A stretch of 64,000 nt of DNA from Tritrichomonas musculus (Eukaryota; Parabasalia; Tritrichomonadida; Tritrichomonadidae). Of the stretch, positions 20,408-29,949 are shown one piece after another; the stretch's first letter is position 1; the number at the start of each line of letters is the position of its first letter. The notes under the pieces are model-generated. The model saw nothing but the letters and a program-made list of their open reading frames with translations. It was not told the DNA's origin and did no database searches. Where the stretch lies: positions 5,580,001 to 5,644,000 of the forward strand of contig JAPFFF010000002.1 of NCBI GenBank assembly GCA_039105265.1, in the 5' to 3' direction. The position numbers and the translations under genes are program-made.

Positions 20408-23400
20408 TTATTTAGATGAATAAGGAGCACCTCGCTTAGGTTTTGCAAAAGTTGTCATCATTGAAAGAGCCAATGTGAACAACTCATCATCAGTTACTGA
20501 TGCTGTCAGTTTTTTGAGATATTTCAAAAGTTCAGAAATTGCCTCAGTGCAATTTTGGTCACCGACAGACATGACGGGCTGAAAAACGTATTTCAATAAT
20601 TGCAAATTTTTGACAGTAACATTTGGCAATTTATCAACTGCACGAAGCATGTCATTAGCAATTGATACGTAATTAGAAGAGTCCTTTTCATAACCTACGA
20701 AAAGTGACATCAAAGAAGTAAAAACGAGCTCAAAATCAGGGTCACTTTCTGCCTTTCCGAAGATCATTAAAGAGAAGATTGCGTTCACGCGAGTTTTTAT
20801 ATCATTTTCATCAGAAAGAAGAAGAGGCGAAAGAGTTCTAAATGAGACAGAACCATCTTTTAATAGACAAGTTGGATATTGTTTTCTTCTCCCAACTTCA
20901 CCAATGATATTCAACACCAATATTGACGACAATTTAATTTTTCCAGCTGAAACGACATTTCGTAACATGTCAATGATTTGCTGAACAAAAGGAGCAATGA
21001 ATGATGGTGTTGATGAACGAATGACATTCAAAACAAGCTCAAGAGAAGGAAGACAATCAGATGATTTTGCAGCCGTTTCAAATGAAAGTTTCAGGAAAAT
21101 TGTCAGATAATTCGTGTCCATTTGTTTCAATGTTGTCACAGAGAAGGCCGAAGGAACATGAGAAACAACAAATGCAAGAAGATACGAATCAAATTTACAA
21201 TTCTTCAATAATGAAGTAAATAAGTCAACAGACTTCTTCTTCAATCTTTTTGTTTCATCAGACATTGAATTCGAAACAGTGACCAAAAAAGAAGACAAAC
21301 AAAGAAGTGCGCAATCTTTATGATTCGTTGACATTAGGGATTCAATTGAATTAAGTAAAAATTGAACCATATCAAATTGCAAATATTGGAACGATTGAGC
21401 AAAGAAAGAAACAAATTCATAGAAATCAGAATCGGTCTTTATTGTAAGTTTGGAATTGTTTTGATTAATCAAACTAATTCCAGTTAAATTCTTGAATTCA
21501 ACGAAAGTATTTTCAAGTGTTGCCAAATAAGAATCAATAGCAAAACCTCTTTTTCTAATGAAATTGACAGTTGAAACAGACAAAAGCAAAGTGAAAATAA
21601 TTCGAGAAATTTTAGAAGGCGAAGAAGCATCTCTAACGAATAAACGAACAAAGCCATTCAAAAGTTTCAATAGTCTTTCAAATTCAATAAAAGATTTCCA
21701 TTTGTCATCTATTGATTTCATTTGATTTATCTTCGGAATCAACAATGGCTCTAGATAGTCATAATAACACGAATATTTCTCAAGATACATGTTAACAAAT
21801 TCATTGTCAGGAGCAGCAATGAATTCATTGAAGAATGTTGTTTTATTAGATGCATTTAAAGCATCATAACACTTGAAGAGATAATAAATGATAGCGTAAT
21901 CATTCTTCTTTGTCATTTTGTTACATGCTGTCGCAATTTTTGAAATAAATTTGCTTTGAATAAATAATTGTGGTTGCTTCAAAATTGAAAAAACAGTGAA
22001 AAGACAAATTGAAGCTTGATGTCTTGGCTGCTTTTCTTTATAATAAACAAGCAACGCTTCAATAAGTTGCACGAGTTGTTTAGACTGGAATTTGCCAGAT
22101 AACTCAGTGAAGAAATGACGAACTGTTTCAATGTATTCATTAGAGAAAACAGAACCTTTTATTGGATTCAAGATGCTGTTCATTTGGAATGTAGAGCGAA
22201 GAATATTCACACAAAAAGTCAAAACCGTTTCATTTTCAGAGAGTGCGTTTGAGATGACAATTGTGAGGAAAGATGGTTGCTTTGATAAGTTGAAATCAGA
22301 GATGAAAGGAAGAGCTCTTTTTAATGAATTGAATAATGAAGGAACATCGCCATTCATGCTGATTGAAAGTTCAATCTCTTTCAAATAAATGCTCTTTGCA
22401 TTCTTGTTCACAAGAAGGACTGATTCGAAAGCTTCTGGATTCTTTTTAGTGTTTGAAGAAGGAGTGAAAACTTCTTTGTCTGAATTAAGAAGAAGATTGA
22501 TCCAAAGTTTGATTACAGCAGATGCGTCTTTATCAGAAAGGACGCTGTTTGCATTCAAGATGCTGATCAATGCTTGAATGAGAAGGTGAATATCGAAACA
22601 ATTCGCCTTAGCAACCACTTTTTGAAGGATCAAATGAAGATCTTCCTTCATCGCCAATCTGCTACAAACAGCAATGATGCTTTCACACGTCAATGAGAAC
22701 GAATTTGAGGAACTATTTGGTGCTGTAATCAGAGATGACGAAGAAGATTCAGAGTCAGAAGGGAATGAAGCAAGAAGAGTCTCATAAAGTGAATTGGAAA
22801 ACGATATAAATGGAGCCATTCCAATGATGCATCTTCGAGCAATTCTTTGCCTTCGTGGTTTCGTGCTCGGTCTTGATGAGAAGAGACGAGCAACGAATGA
22901 TTGAGGTGCTGCTTCTGGTTCTTTATTAATGTAGTCACGAATTTCTTTCAAAATGAGTTCTAAACTGCATGAAGCAGAAGTTGTAAAGAAGAATGTCAGC
23001 AAGAAAAGATCAGTTTGTGCAAGTGTCTGAATGCAATTGTGGATTAGAATTGGATCATCTGAAAGTGATCCAATAATTATGGTGAAAATTGCATTTCCTT
23101 CTTTAATTTGTGCAAGTGCTTCATTAATCATCGACTCTTTTCGCTCTGGATCAGAAACAGCCATGCTGTGGATTGCCTGACTTTGGCAGAATGTTGGGCG
23201 ATTCAATTCTTCACATGATTTTTGAATGTCATAAAGACGGACGTTTGAAGCAGTTGTTATTGAAGTGATGTCTTCATTGGTCAAATCAATTTGATCATTG
23301 TATGATGAAAAAGAAGAAGCACTGGCTGAAATTGATTTCTCAGCTTGTGAACTTTCGTTTGAAATTTTAACTTGAGCTGCTTCAATTTCTTCTTTGTCAA

Positions 23401-25015
23401 TTACTTCAACTTTTTTGTCACTTTTTGACTGACTTTCACTTTCATTGTCAAGGTCGTTGTCATCTGCAACTTCGCCACGTTGATGCTCAATTTCAATTTC
23501 ATTTTCAGCTTCATTTGAAGCTGCTTCTTCAGCTTTCTTTTGCTCATCTTTCTGTGGTTCCTCTGAGGGAGATTTGGACAAGTTCATGCAGGCATGAAGG
23601 TAGTCCAAAAGGAGGCGAATTGGACAGCCAGGGACTCTTGATTGTGCCCGAAGACAAGCAACAACAATGAAGGCTGTTTGCGCGTAAGGAGAGTCAATAA
23701 GTGGAATTGACTTGGCTGAACTGAAGAATGCCGATAAGTACTCAATTTTTTGAACATTCTTGCATTGTGAAAGAAACTTGATTGCCGCAGTGCAGTACAG
23801 AACAGGCTTCTGCTCAAAAATTTCATTCAAAAAGTGGAGATCATCAGCTTCAAGAATTTGGAAAAGACGTGGCAAATAACGGAATGGAACAAGGTTGTGC
23901 GCTAAGAAGTAGAAGATCAATATGTACTGACTCTTTTGATCAACTCTAGCTCGAGTTAGAAGATAAGGAATCGTGCTTTGCGTTGGATACCGTGAAATCA
24001 AAAATAAAGTCGATAATGAAACAGTGTCTGAATGCATTTCGGACGTTATTTTTGATTGTAAATATTTTTGGTCAACTTCATTGAAAAATTCGGTTAGTGA
24101 ACCGTTAAGTAGGTGATCTGAACGATAGCTTGGTAAAATGCTGGTGAATACTGAGTCTACTAGGTTTTCTGAAGTGATGTTTCGGATTTCATTTTCTTTA
24201 AGGCGAATTAAAACGGTTTTGGCGAAATTTACAGCTATCGTTATTTCTTCTATTGATGATGATATAGTGACTGATGATAAAAGATTTATACAGTGGGATG
24301 ATAATAAATCATCTCCAAGTTTAGGGGGCATGTAATGTAGAGCAGCTTCCAAAAGATTAAGTTTTCGATCTAATGATAAGAATTTATTGACAAATACTTT
24401 ATTGAGTATCAGAGATATAGATTTGTTGATCGAATTATTATCGTCATTTTTATTGTCATTTTCTGTATATAAAAGTAAGTTTGTCATCGCTATCGTCCAT
24501 ATAAACAAATTTTGATCTTTTTTAAATTTAGAAAAGGATTTATCAAGAATTGATAAAACACGACTGAAAAAACATGAATTTTGGGCACATAAAATTGATA
24601 GAGGTATAATTGATTGCTCAAATGGAATCCTTGAAAGAGATGAAAAAATAGTTTCTTGATTATATTGGCTAATTTGGCGAAATGAATTTTTTAAAAAATC
24701 GATATATTTTGTATATGATGAAGGCTGTGTTTTCAATGACAAAAGCTTTAAAAGATATTGAACATATAATTTTATATTGGAAACAGAAAAATTAGGATCT
24801 TGAGAATTTAAAAAGTCAATAGAAATATTCAAAATTGACTTGGACGCAATAGGAGTAAGAGCGTTTGTGTTTTCCATTTTATCGAGTAAAAATTGAAAAA
24901 AAGATTCATGCTGCTTATTTGTATTGGCAAATGTAACAAGTTGTTTTACGACAATTTCTTGCTTTTCTTCCGCAGTTGTTTCATATAAAGATAGTATTGA
25001 CTGAAAATAAATCAT
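20408..25015 (-). CDS. Large alpha-helical (HEAT/ARM-like) repeat protein, unknown function
   Basis: The first in-frame ATG is at 25015. The frame is open to 25063 but starts there with TTG behind an upstream stop. The protein is about 1,535 residues, rich in leucine, serine and paired amphipathic helices (for example SLFVGYEKDSSNYVSIANDM and LTIFLKLSFETAAKSSDCL), suggesting an alpha-solenoid of HEAT or ARM type. An acidic low-complexity stretch at about residues 500-580 (rich in E, D, S, K) separates an N-terminal from a C-terminal solenoid. No enzymatic motif, signal peptide or membrane segment is seen. It is less AT-rich than the surroundings and looks like a conserved single-copy housekeeping gene. 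Candidates include a vesicle-coat, proteasome-adaptor or microtubule-associated scaffold, but I do not recognise the family. Confidence 0.8.
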   Translation of the reverse strand: MIYFQSILSLYETTAEEKQEIVVKQLVTFANTNKQHESFFQFLLDKMENTNALTPIASKSILNISIDFLNSQDPNFSVSNIKLYVQYLLKLLSLKTQPSSYTKYIDFLKNSFRQISQYNQETIFSSLSRIPFEQSIIPLSILCAQNSCFFSRVLSILDKSFSKFKKDQNLFIWTIAMTNLLLYTENDNKNDDNNSINKSISLILNKVFVNKFLSLDRKLNLLEAALHYMPPKLGDDLLSSHCINLLSSVTISSSIEEITIAVNFAKTVLIRLKENEIRNITSENLVDSVFTSILPSYRSDHLLNGSLTEFFNEVDQKYLQSKITSEMHSDTVSLSTLFLISRYPTQSTIPYLLTRARVDQKSQYILIFYFLAHNLVPFRYLPRLFQILEADDLHFLNEIFEQKPVLYCTAAIKFLSQCKNVQKIEYLSAFFSSAKSIPLIDSPYAQTAFIVVACLRAQSRVPGCPIRLLLDYLHACMNLSKSPSEEPQKDEQKKAEEAASNEAENEIEIEHQRGEVADDNDLDNESESQSKSDKKVEVIDKEEIEAAQVKISNESSQAEKSISASASSFSSYNDQIDLTNEDITSITTASNVRLYDIQKSCEELNRPTFCQSQAIHSMAVSDPERKESMINEALAQIKEGNAIFTIIIGSLSDDPILIHNCIQTLAQTDLFLLTFFFTTSASCSLELILKEIRDYINKEPEAAPQSFVARLFSSRPSTKPRRQRIARRCIIGMAPFISFSNSLYETLLASFPSDSESSSSSLITAPNSSSNSFSLTCESIIAVCSRLAMKEDLHLILQKVVAKANCFDIHLLIQALISILNANSVLSDKDASAVIKLWINLLLNSDKEVFTPSSNTKKNPEAFESVLLVNKNAKSIYLKEIELSISMNGDVPSLFNSLKRALPFISDFNLSKQPSFLTIVISNALSENETVLTFCVNILRSTFQMNSILNPIKGSVFSNEYIETVRHFFTELSGKFQSKQLVQLIEALLVYYKEKQPRHQASICLFTVFSILKQPQLFIQSKFISKIATACNKMTKKNDYAIIYYLFKCYDALNASNKTTFFNEFIAAPDNEFVNMYLEKYSCYYDYLEPLLIPKINQMKSIDDKWKSFIEFERLLKLLNGFVRLFVRDASSPSKISRIIFTLLLSVSTVNFIRKRGFAIDSYLATLENTFVEFKNLTGISLINQNNSKLTIKTDSDFYEFVSFFAQSFQYLQFDMVQFLLNSIESLMSTNHKDCALLCLSSFLVTVSNSMSDETKRLKKKSVDLFTSLLKNCKFDSYLLAFVVSHVPSAFSVTTLKQMDTNYLTIFLKLSFETAAKSSDCLPSLELVLNVIRSSTPSFIAPFVQQIIDMLRNVVSAGKIKLSSILVLNIIGEVGRRKQYPTCLLKDGSVSFRTLSPLLLSDENDIKTRVNAIFSLMIFGKAESDPDFELVFTSLMSLFVGYEKDSSNYVSIANDMLRAVDKLPNVTVKNLQLLKYVFQPVMSVGDQNCTEAISELLKYLKKLTASVTDDELFTLALSMMTTFAKPKRGAPYSSK

Positions 25016-25063
25016 TCTTTGTGATTTGAATGCATTCAAAAATTTAAAACTATCTTCTCTCAA

Positions 25064-25561
25064 TTTTTTTATCCGGAAAAATTACCCAGAATATTGAAAT
25101 AAAAAAGTATATTAAATTAAATTATATTTTTTCTATAATTAATAATATTTTAAATTAATTTTTTTTGAAATTATAAATATTAATATCACTATATTTATAA
25201 GATATTTATATATACTTTTTTTTTGCCTTAGAGAAGAAAAGATTTCTCATTAATAATAATATCAGGTCTAGCCAACAATGACTTCATGACATTAATGCTT
25301 TATTTTTCAATTACATATATAACGCTGTTTGCTTAACAAACTTTGTACAATCTATCCAATATTTGAGTTTGTTTTTTATCCAAAGGTGGACTGAAATATA
25401 TTGTGAAATAAGTATTTTTTTATCAAATTGAACATGTTTGAATAATTTCAATATGAATATAAGGTCAATTTTAACTTTGTGCAATGTGATATTAGAAAAT
25501 AATAGATTTGAAAGATAAAGAACCATTCAATTTTTTTGTCATAATGAATATTTTTATTTAT
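25064..25561. other. Intergenic spacer
   Basis: No gene is supported. The 71-codon minus frame at 25311-25526 is compositionally like chance. Confidence 0.45.
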
Positions 25562-25786
25562 TTAATCTACATTGGCTTGTGCAAAGCTTGGTGCGTTGGA
25601 TTTAATTGGTACTCTCATCCTTTCTGAGTCTGTGAGTGATCTACCACATGTAAATTTTGATGAGGTTTCATTTTTATGTGATTCAACACCTGCGCGACCA
25701 AATGAAAAAGTTTGATCTTTGATTGGCTTTCTCATCTTTTCTGAATCAGATCGTGGTTTATAAGAGAACACCTTCATATTTATCAT
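25562..25786 (-). CDS. Small protein with a duplicated SDSEKMRxPIK motif
   Basis: This is a 74-residue frame with ATG at 25786 and a second in-frame ATG at 25777. It contains two related units: PRSDSEKMRKPIK with TFSFGRAGVE, and SLTDSERMRVPIK with APSFAQANVD. The internal duplication, the balanced codon use compared with the AT-rich flanks and the basic Ser-rich motif argue that it is a real small gene. I do not recognise the family. The repeated E-R/K-M-R-x-P-I-K unit could be a protein-docking or microtubule-lumen type repeat, but that is a guess. It lies between the helical-repeat gene and a secreted-protein gene, all on the minus strand. Confidence 0.6.
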   Translation of the reverse strand: MINMKVFSYKPRSDSEKMRKPIKDQTFSFGRAGVESHKNETSSKFTCGRSLTDSERMRVPIKSNAPSFAQANVD

Positions 25787-25872
25787 AATTCAATACGAAT
25801 ATTTATATAAAAATTTTTATTAATAATAATATTTAGAAAACTTGAAAATATTAATAACATAACATAAATAAA

Positions 25873-26781
25873 TCAAAAATGATCAGAACAATTACGACGA
25901 TTAGAATGATATAATTTAATTTCACCTAAAAAAGCTGGTAGAACCTCATCAATATAAGATTTGTTAGCGAAAAGAACCCTCCAAGATCGTTCAAAAGTTT
26001 CACCAACCAATTTATTGCTTTTTGACAACTTGTTTTTAGTTTTATTGAAAAAGTCATCCAAGTGAATAACCGTTTTATGAACGTTATCGAGCATGATTTG
26101 ATAGTCAGAGAGTGAATGATCAGATAAAATTAATGAAGAATCGACAAAAAATGCACTTCCTTGGCCAGTTCTCCATGTATTCAATGAATTTGTTCGATTA
26201 AAATTTGAAAAGGAAGTTCCTTTTGTCACATTTCCCATAATTTGAATGAAATCTGTGCCACGAATAAATGCTGATCCATTTTTAATAGGATGATCAATTA
26301 CATGGCGATATATTTCGCCATATTTTTGGTTACAGAAATAGTGATGCTCCGTAAATAACCGTTCTAACTGCTTTGATAATCCAGTTTGATGCCAGCTGTT
26401 CTCGTGTGCATGATGGAAAATTACTTTAGATATCAAACCCTTATTTAGGTTCTCCCAATTCGATATTATCCAACGAAGAATTATTCCAGCTTCGCATGCA
26501 TCAATATTACTTGCAGATTTGTTACATTTGGCATATTCAACAGTAATTCCATAAATTTTTGAGACATTCTCCACTTCAGCTATAGGGATTTCTTCATTAC
26601 AGTATGTTAATACTAGATAACAATTTTGAAATATCAGATAATTATCTATTTTGCCGCAAAAAGAAAAATACCGCTTTTGTTGGGACAATCTAAACTTCTT
26701 ATCAATATTCTCAAATTTCATTCTATAATCATAAAGTAAATTTGTGGAATTAATGAGGAAAAGCATGAGCAAAATCAACAT
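25873..26781 (-). CDS. Secreted or ER-targeted protein, DUF3431-like
   Basis: The ATG at 26781 opens a 302-residue protein with a hydrophobic N-terminus (MLILLMLFLINSTNLL), a likely signal peptide or anchor. Several N-glycosylation sequons (NVT, NRT, NKS, NCS) fit a luminal or extracellular location. The body carries KVIFHHAHENSWHQTG, HPIKNGSAFIRGT and a C-terminal ERSWRVLFANKSYIDEV. The His-rich FxHxHxxSWH segment followed by a late W-R-V-L-F-A block recalls DUF3431, a family with suggested glycosyltransferase-like features. This is recall, not a search. The eight or so cysteines suggest disulfides. Confidence 0.7.
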   Translation of the reverse strand: MLILLMLFLINSTNLLYDYRMKFENIDKKFRLSQQKRYFSFCGKIDNYLIFQNCYLVLTYCNEEIPIAEVENVSKIYGITVEYAKCNKSASNIDACEAGIILRWIISNWENLNKGLISKVIFHHAHENSWHQTGLSKQLERLFTEHHYFCNQKYGEIYRHVIDHPIKNGSAFIRGTDFIQIMGNVTKGTSFSNFNRTNSLNTWRTGQGSAFFVDSSLILSDHSLSDYQIMLDNVHKTVIHLDDFFNKTKNKLSKSNKLVGETFERSWRVLFANKSYIDEVLPAFLGEIKLYHSNRRNCSDHF

Positions 26782-27145
26782 TTATATAGAGACTATTTTT
26801 CAAATCACATATCAGTCTCTTTTGATTCGAAAAAAGATTGTAAATATCCTTTTTTGAAAGGTTTAAATTAGAATTCAATTTGATCTAAAATCATACCTTT
26901 TCATATCATTCAAAACCATATCTTTCAATTACATTCAAAATCATATCTTACAATAAAAAATCTTGCAAGATTTAACTGCAGTTAAATAACAGTATGACAT
27001 TTTTTGGCAAATTAAAATGATATTAATATTAACATTATAGATTCCTCAGGAAGAAAGTTCATGAAAATTCCACTTTTTGAAAGAATATTTAAATTTTTCA
27101 AAGCAAATCTATCAATTTTTTTTTCTTTTGGTCTTGATTAAAACG
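26782..27145. other. Divergent intergenic region
   Basis: This 364-base AT-rich stretch lies between a minus-strand and a plus-strand gene and should hold both promoters. A short direct repeat of the type ATCATATCTTxCAATxxxATTCAAAA occurs near 26890-26960. I see no other signal. Confidence 0.45.
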
Positions 27146-28270
27146 ATGGAAATTCAAGCTTACTTGGAAGAGAGAAAGGAAATTCATGTTGCACTACTTG
27201 AATATCTCAATAATTCAACCAATGAAGAAGAAAATTATGAAAATTTTAAAAATTATATTAAAGATCATAATATTTATAAAGAAAAAAATGAATTCAAAGA
27301 ATTACTTATTTTACTATTGAAAATTTCAAATAATCATTTTCGATCTCACTCTTTTTTTAACAAGATCAAACGAATATTGATAGACTTCAAGGATGAAATT
27401 CAGCTAAAATTTACAAATTTTGAAAATTTCAATTTTTTTCACAGAAACAAGCAAGTAATTTTATTTCTAATTGAAAAAAGAATCATTAAAATAGATGAAT
27501 CCATTTTCAACATTATGAAAAAAGTCAAATATAAAAATTTTTCTTTTCTTGAGTTTTTTTATCCAGAAATTGAATCATTTTTAAGTCCACAAATAAAACA
27601 GGAAATCATAAAAAAGGTAAAAGAATTGAATGATAATAATATCGAAGAATTTGACAAGAAGAGGAAACTTGGAGAAAATGATGATTTTATTTGTCATTTG
27701 ATAAGAAATGATTTAATTGATGAATTCATTTCAAATATGAATCAAAGCAATCTCCCTCTTTCATATCAAATTCAGCCATCAATATATGAAACAAATATTT
27801 TTTTAATTTCAAATAGGCCTACTTTAATTCAGTATTCAGCATTCTTTGGTTCAATTCAAATTTTCAAGTATTTGTATTTGAATGGAATGAAGACAACTCC
27901 TATTTTATTTAATTATGCGATTCATGGTGAAAATCCAGAAATTATTCACTTTCTGGAACAAAATAAAGATAAAAAAGCAGTTCTTTTATTTGATGAATAT
28001 ATCAATGAATCAATAAAATGTCATCATAATGAAATAATAAATTACTTTATCAATAAATTGATAAAAAAATTCAATGAAAACAGCATCAATGTTTCTGTAA
28101 CAAGTTTGAAATATCATAATTACATTTATTTCCCATCAAATTTATGTAATGAAAATGTTTTTTATTATTTATGCAAATATAATTATATCAATCTTGTTAA
28201 ACTTCTTTTACAAACCAAAAAAATAAACATCAATTGTAAGAATAATGATGTTTTTTATAATTTTGAATAA
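27146..28270 (+). CDS. DUF3447/ankyrin head protein (5' part of a split DUF3447-ankyrin-LRR_5 locus)
   Basis: The start is the ATG at 27146 (MEIQAYLEERKEIHVALLEY), matching the N-terminus of the 4089 gene. A TTG-led extension upstream is unlikely to be used. The 374 residues are the DUF3447 head with FRSHSFFNKIKRIL, KRKLGENDDFICHLI, LIQYSAFFGSIQIF, IHFLEQNKD and NESIKCHHNEI. It stops just where an ankyrin unit would continue (LVKLLLQTKKININCKNND). The next ankyrin unit (28398-28496) and an ankyrin plus LRR_5 frame (28695-29405) follow on the same strand, separated by AT-rich gaps. The intact head may be a stand-alone protein or the first piece of a broken or spliced gene. Confidence 0.75.
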   Translation: MEIQAYLEERKEIHVALLEYLNNSTNEEENYENFKNYIKDHNIYKEKNEFKELLILLLKISNNHFRSHSFFNKIKRILIDFKDEIQLKFTNFENFNFFHRNKQVILFLIEKRIIKIDESIFNIMKKVKYKNFSFLEFFYPEIESFLSPQIKQEIIKKVKELNDNNIEEFDKKRKLGENDDFICHLIRNDLIDEFISNMNQSNLPLSYQIQPSIYETNIFLISNRPTLIQYSAFFGSIQIFKYLYLNGMKTTPILFNYAIHGENPEIIHFLEQNKDKKAVLLFDEYINESIKCHHNEIINYFINKLIKKFNENSINVSVTSLKYHNYIYFPSNLCNENVFYYLCKYNYINLVKLLLQTKKININCKNNDVFYNFE

Positions 28271-28397
28271 AATTTTTTAAGTTTATTATTTATACTGTTT
28301 TAATTCAATTAATTTTTTGAAGATGTTCAATAAATATTGATATTTATGATGTTTAATAAATAATAGTTTCAATGATATTTATACTTTTTTGTTTTCG

Positions 28398-28497
28398 TAA
28401 AACGCCATTATACATTGCTGCTGAAAAAGGGAATCGTGAAATAATTGAACTTTTATTAGAACAGCAAGAAATCGATATCAATATAAAATCAATTTAA
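28398..28497 (+). pseudogene. Isolated ankyrin repeat unit between two AT-rich gaps
   Basis: The frame KTPLYIAAEKGNREIIELLL, continuing through EIDIN to a TAA at 28495-28497, is one clean ankyrin repeat without its own start. It continues the repeat phase of the upstream DUF3447 gene. Gaps of about 125 and 200 bases of AT-rich DNA separate it from its neighbours. I see no obvious GT-AG boundaries. Confidence 0.6.
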
Positions 28498-28694
28498 AAT
28501 TATTGTTTATTTAATAAAATTGATAATTAAATGCTTTAAATCAGTTCCAGAATCATTGTTTTTCATTCAATTTCAAAAGATTAATAAATAGTGGAATTCA
28601 CAATTTTTTTTATTAATAAAGTTTTAAACAATAAACATTTATATAGTTAAAACTCTATTAACATTTTATAAAATTTGAATATCAATGTTTATTA

Positions 28695-29405
28695 ATGAAG
28701 TTATTATTATTTTGTTTTCATAAAACAGCCTTATACATTGCTGCCGAAAAGGAAAACACCGAAATATTTAATATTTTATTGGAAAATAAAAAAATAATCA
28801 TTGATGATTGCGCCTTTTGTGGATGTTCATCTCTTAAATCAATAACAATTCCTCCATCTGCAACTGTTATTGGAACAAAAACTTTTTGTGGATGTTCATC
28901 CCTCAGATCTCTATCAATTCCTTCAACAATTTCATGTATAGGTGACTATGCTTTTTGTTTTTGCACATCATTAATGTACATTACAATTCCATCTTCAGTT
29001 AAATATATAAGAAGTGGTGCTTTTAGAGAATGTTCATCATTGAAACAAATAATAATTCCATCATCTGTCATTTCAATAGGAAGTTTTGCATTTAGAAAAT
29101 GCACATCTCTTTCAAAGATAACAATTCCTTCATCAGTTAAAAAAATAGAAGATTTTACTTTTGAAGGATGCCTGTCATTAAAACAGATACAATTTCCTTC
29201 TTCAATAATATCAATTGGTTGTGGTGCTTTTAGTGGATGCTCATCAATAACTCAAATAACGATTCCTTCTTCTGTATATTTAATTGAAAATAGTGTTTTT
29301 GAAGGTTGCTCTTCTCTCTTTCAAATTTCAATACCCAATTCATTAAAAACAATTGGTAGCCATGCAATTCCTCCTAACACAAAAATAATTAGAAGGAAAT
29401 TCTAA
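28695..29405 (+). CDS. Ankyrin plus LRR_5 protein (3' part of split locus)
   Basis: This frame of 236 residues opens at an ATG at 28695 and begins with one ankyrin unit (HKTALYIAAEKENTEIFNIL) that runs directly into about eight LRR_5 units (IPSSVxxIGxxAFxxCxSL type), ending IIRRKF. The first residues MKLLLFCF come from AT-rich DNA that resembles the gap before the previous ankyrin unit, so this ATG may be fortuitous. Head, ankyrin and LRR order equals that of the contiguous 4089-8288 gene. It may be a truncated gene, a downstream exon, or a decaying fragment. Confidence 0.65.
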   Translation: MKLLLFCFHKTALYIAAEKENTEIFNILLENKKIIIDDCAFCGCSSLKSITIPPSATVIGTKTFCGCSSLRSLSIPSTISCIGDYAFCFCTSLMYITIPSSVKYIRSGAFRECSSLKQIIIPSSVISIGSFAFRKCTSLSKITIPSSVKKIEDFTFEGCLSLKQIQFPSSIISIGCGAFSGCSSITQITIPSSVYLIENSVFEGCSSLFQISIPNSLKTIGSHAIPPNTKIIRRKF

Positions 29406-29510
29406 AAAAATCAAAAAGATTTATTTTATATATTAATCTTGATGTTTATATATTTCTATGTATTTTAATAATTAAAGCATATATTATTCATCATTTCATA
29501 TTTTTAATAT

Positions 29511-29617
29511 TTATTTAGACAGCTTTGTTTTTTGTTACAAATAATGGCCATGAATTATTAAAGAATAAAGAAATTGATATTTATATTGAAGAATTTTTAA
29601 TTCGCAGCAATTCATGA
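29511..29617 (+). pseudogene. Ankyrin repeat remnant
   Basis: ACAGCTTTG opens the readable segment TALFFVTNNGHELLKNKEID, which resembles one shortened ankyrin unit and ends at a TGA. It follows TTTATTTAG. It lies downstream of the LRR frame and has no start. The similarity is weak but phase-consistent with the units upstream. Confidence 0.4.
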
Positions 29618-29949
29618 TATTCAAATCCAACATTTATATGATATTTAGATAATCGTTCATTTATGAAATTTTAAATGAAATGATTTATAAAAACTGTATA
29701 TTTGTATTGATCATCGTCATATTGTCATCTCAATTCTGTAAAATTCTACCAAATTGCATATGATATATAATATGGTATAGCCTAAAGCATATAATTGAAT
29801 CATTTTAGCAACAATGTCTTCATTATAGTATGAAATTGAATATCATAAAAATTAACACGTTTTTTAATTTGATTAAAAACAAACTTGTTTGTTCCATCAA
29901 TTTGAATATCGAGTAAATAATTTGCTATATCATGATTATTTTCGATACT

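Noticed and set aside
28271-28694. Canonical GT-AG introns between the ankyrin pieces
   Set aside because: I could not find a GT...AG pair or the trichomonad-type conserved 3' ACTAACACACAG motif that would join the frames, so introns are left as an open question.
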